From the NCBI GenBank assembly GCA_034401135.1, contig JAWZSP010000011.1, positions 248,001-312,000 on the forward strand: DNA of 64,000 nt, read 5' to 3'. The stretch is from Volutella citrinella (Eukaryota; Ascomycota; Sordariomycetes; Hypocreales; Nectriaceae). Position 1 is the first letter of the stretch. Each line of letters opens with the position of its first letter. Made by a program: the position numbers and the translations under genes. Shown piece by piece: positions 59,887 through 64,000 of the stretch. The notes beneath the pieces are model-generated. The model saw only the letters and a program-made list of their open reading frames with translations. It did no database searches and was not told the origin of the DNA.

Positions 59887-62800
59887 ACTTTTAATAATAA
59901 ATAGTATTTTTATATATTAATTATATATAAAATATATATATATAAATATATAAATTTTAGCTATTAATAAATTTTATAATTAGTTTTTAAGCTTTAATAT
60001 AAATTTTAATTATATTTAAGAATATAATTTATAATATTTTTAATAAAATTATAATAATAATAATTATTTTTAATATTATTTTAATAAACTTAAATTAATT
60101 TAGATAATTTAATTAAGATCTAAAATAAAGTTAAAAAATATTAAAATAAAAGCTTAATAATATATTACTTAATAATTAATATTATTATTTTATAAATAAT
60201 ATAATATAATATTTATTATTATTATTATTATTATAATACTTAATTAAAAATTATAATTAGTAATAATAAAATAGTAAAAATATATATTATATTAATATAA
60301 ATATTAATAAAACTTTTATATATTTATTAAAAATAAATATAAGTAATATATTTTAATTTAAAAAGTATTATTATATTAATAATATAAATATAAAAATAAA
60401 AATTTATAAAAATAAAAATTAAAAGCTTTATTAAAAAAAATAAAAATAAAAATATTATAATAAATATTTAATTAAAATAATAACTTAAATATATAAAAAA
60501 ATATTAAGAATTTTAAAAATAATAAATTAATAAGTTAATTATATATATATAAACTAAATATAGTATAAAATAGAGGTAAGAGTATATATTATTTATAATA
60601 AAAAAGTTATAGTTATTAAATTTAATTTAATATAATAATTTTTTTAAAAAAAATAATATATAAAGACTTTTTATAAAGCTTATATATAGTAAATAAAAGT
60701 TAATATACTATTAGCTGAACTTAAATAGTTATTAATTATTATATAAATAAGAAATATAAAACTATACTTAATAACTTATTAATAACTAAATTTTTTTTAA
60801 TAAATTTAAAATAAACTTATATATTAATTATAAAATATATATTAAAAAATATAAATATAAATAGTTTTTAATATATAATTATATAATACTTTAGAATATA
60901 TAAATATTATTATTATAAATAATTAAATTAAAGTAAATAAAAGAAAAAATTAATTTTTAAAAATATATTTTAATAATATAAATAATCTATTAAATATAAA
61001 TATAAATATATTATAAAAAGTATTAAAGTTAAGAAGTATATAAACTTAGTAAATAAAAGATTTATATAAAATAACTTTATTAAGTTTATATAATACTAAT
61101 ATATTAACTTATATTTAAAAAAATAATAACTTTATTATAAACTTAAAGCTTATTATTAAATAGCTATTAAATTGCTATTTAAGTCCTTTGAAATTTTAAA
61201 AAGCTAAATTTAAATTATAATAAATACAAGCTTTAAAACCTATATTTTTTATATTTATAGCCCTTTTATTAAAAGAGTTATATATATAAGTTATTCCTAA
61301 GTAAATTAAAATACTTAAAAAAAAAGAATTAAAAATAATTTTAACTTGTAAAATAAATAAATTAAAATTATATAATTACTAGTTATAAGTATATTTACTA
61401 TCTATATATCTAAATAAATTATATAGAATTAATAAAAACTTATATATAGAAGAATATATTAATATTAAGGTATTTCTCTTATTTAGTAATTAAAAAAAAT
61501 AAGAACTTAATAATTAAATTAATTTTAATTCTTTAAAAAAATAAGCTAAAATTATATATCTACTAATTATAAATATAGTTACTATATATATATATATGAA
61601 TTAAATATAGTAAGCTAAAAACTATATATAAAAAGATATATTAATATTAAGGTATTTCTCTTATTTAGCTATTAAAGTGATATTAGAATATAATATTAGA
61701 ATTAATTTTAATTTTATAAATAAATAAGCTAAAATTATAAGATTATTAATTATAAGTATATTTACTATATATATATTTAAATAAATTATATATAACTAAT
61801 TTAAAATAATATATATAAAGCTATAATAATATTAAAGTATTTTATAATTATGTTAATAGTAACTAAAAGATTATAATATTAATAATAAAACTATTAATTT
61901 TATAAATTTAATATAAATTTCTTTATTAAATAAGTTTTTATATTACTTATTAATTTACTTTTTATTAATTTCTTTTATATATTTCTACCCCTAGGTTTAT
62001 ATTTTTTATATTAAGTATTAAATATACTATTTTTTATTAATAAATTATTATTTTCTAAAGTATTTTAATTAAATTTATATTATATTAAAGTCTAAAAATC
62101 TTATATTATATAATATACTAATTATAAATATAATAATTAATTTATTTAATATATTATTTAATATTATTTATTTAATAAATTATAATTAAAATAAAAAATA
62201 AAGCTCTAATAATATAGAGTATAAAAATAGAGTAATAAGTAATAAGTTATTATAAAAATTATAAAAAAATTATTAATATAATAGTCTAATAATACTATTA
62301 ATATAATTATAAACCTAGTCTTAAACTATTTATATATTTTATATATTAATATTTTATAACGCCTATTTAAAATCTTATATAAATATATAATTATTATATT
62401 ATAATCTAAGTTTTTAGTATTTAAACTATTATTTAATAGTATATCTTAATAACTATAATATTATAATTTAAATTAATTTTAAAAAGCTTATTAAGTATTT
62501 ATCTATTATAGTAATTTTTAAGCTTTTAATAAATTAAAAATTATATATAGAATAAAAAAATAAAAAAGGGTTATTAATTTCTTTAATTTATATAAAGGTT
62601 TTTTTTTAAAATATTTAAATATAAAGATAGTTTTTAAGAATTATTAATTTTATTAATATATATAAAATAAACTCTTTTAAGTAATTATTATTATGAAAGT
62701 ATTAATTAAATATATATTATAATAATAATATTTAATAATATATTTAATTTAATTAATAATAAAAAGTTAATAATATTTATAAAAATAAATAAAATATTTA

Positions 62801-64000
62801 AAATAATTTAATTTAACTTAAATAAAAAGTTTAATAATTTATTACTTATTTTTTTAATATTTTTATATAATATATTTATATATTAAATAATAATAAATAT
62901 TAGCTTTTATTTATTATTATTCTACTTTTAATATATATATTATTTTTAAATAAAAAGAAATCTTTATAATATAAAATATATTTTTTAATAATTTTAATTA
63001 TTATATAAAATATATAAAATAATTAAATATATTAATTTTAAAAATTAAGCTAGTACTAATTATAATTAAAAAGATAGTATTTTACTTATTAAATAAAAAA
63101 ATATATAATTATTTATTAATAATATATATTTATAATTATAAATAACTATATGTTTTTATATTATTATTTATATTAATAGCTACTAATCTTATAATTAAGC
63201 TAGCTATTAATTTAATACTAAAGTTTATAATTATATCAGCTTATTTACTAATAGCTTAATATTATTATTAATTTTATAAAAGTAGTATTTCTATATTAAT
63301 TTATTACTTAATAATAATATAATAATTACTTTCTCTTTTAACTTAATAATACTTTACTATTTATAATTATAATTTTATAATTTATATTATTTAAGTCCTA
63401 TTTTTAATTCACTTACACTTATTTAAATTAATTATATTAAAATATATATTATATTAAAATAATTTTAGCTTCTATATTTATTTTATTAAATAATATTATA
63501 ACTATATATATAAAAAAATATATTAATTTAAATAAAATGATTTTAAATAGATAGTTTTAAGTTATTAAAAAGTAAGATATAAGTTTTAAAAAAATAGACC
63601 TAGAGCTTAAATCTTATAAAATATAGAAAAGTGAAATAAGCTATTAAGTAATTAAAAAGCTAAGTATTAGTATAATAGTTTATTTAAAAAAAGAAATAAT
63701 TAAATAGATTATTATTTATAAATATAATATTATAATTATTTTATAATATTTATATTAATTTAATAAGTTTAAAAGCTTTTTATAACTCTAATTGTAATAT
63801 AAACTACTAAATTATTATAAGAAAGATATTTTATAATATTTTATAATTACTTTATTTATAATATTAATTAATATTTAATATATAAATATATTAAAAAGTA
63901 TTATTTATAAAATTATAACTATTATAATAATTAGTATATCAATTAGTATATAAATATATAGTAATTTAATAAATATATTAGTAGTACCTTAAGTATAATT
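59887..64000. other. Extremely AT-rich sequence, no gene
   Basis: More than four-fifths A+T by eye, with almost no CG, CA or TG dinucleotides, many TA runs and no coding frame. Probably older repeats mutated by RIP beyond recognition. Short related segments recur at about 61,440-61,490 and 61,640-61,680 (ttaatattaaggtatttctcttattta), so internal repeats exist. Confidence 0.6.

Noticed and set aside
1..64000. Starship-type giant element or captain (DUF3435 tyrosine recombinase)
   Set aside because: The cargo-like gene mix made this attractive, but no captain-like protein and no matching terminal repeats were recognised.
1..64000. Telomeric repeat arrays, CRISPR arrays, rRNA genes
   Set aside because: No TTAGGG-type array, no direct-repeat/spacer array and no rRNA sequence was seen; CRISPR is not expected in a fungus.

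Overview
The window reads as nuclear DNA of a filamentous ascomycete (Pezizomycotina). The evidence is short GT-AG introns of about 45-90 nt, TATA-box promoters, fungus-typical families (a two-domain chromate transporter, OrsD/DUF3505, the Rua1 C-terminal domain, Ty1/copia and Ty3/gypsy elements), and an 18.6-kb block with the dinucleotide signature of repeat-induced point mutation (RIP). No species can be named. The mix of a few intact genes with many broken or truncated ones is what one expects of an accessory or subtelomeric region; no telomeric repeat is visible.

Layout. 1-1.2 kb: start of a chromate transporter gene running off the left edge (minus). 1.7-6.2 kb: decayed sequence, including two oppositely oriented pieces of an EB1/Bim1-type microtubule-binding protein gene. 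6.9-9.7 kb: a tail-to-tail pair, a CxxC...HxxC protein gene (plus, with one in-frame stop) facing a small PD-(D/E)XK-like protein gene (minus). 10-14.5 kb: an acidic nuclear-type protein, fragments of a Rua1-type regulator and of an L-asparaginase, and a multi-exon minus-strand gene with one in-frame stop. 15.3-18.4 kb: the same tail-to-tail pair again in mirror order. 18.7-20.8 kb: OrsD/DUF3505 pseudogene. 22.3-26.6 kb: two decayed copies of one ABC half-transporter with copia debris between them. 26.6-34.3 kb: no gene recognised.

34.8-37.5 kb holds the best-preserved large gene: a three-exon, 840-residue Ulp1-like (peptidase C48) protein with its catalytic residues present. 37.5-45.2 kb is mostly unassignable, with the tail of a PDDEXK-type fungal protein near 44.7 kb. 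From about 45.4 kb to the end the sequence is extremely A+T-rich and almost lacks CA/TG dinucleotides. It contains a RIP-mutated copia element (45.24-51.97 kb) and a RIP-mutated chromodomain gypsy element (52.58-59.89 kb), both on the plus strand with recognisable LTRs, then further AT-rich sequence with no recognisable gene.

The most interesting point is the duplicated, mirrored two-gene module (CxxC...HxxC protein plus PD-(D/E)XK-like protein). Its function cannot be read from the sequence, but the conserved convergent arrangement suggests the two products belong together.
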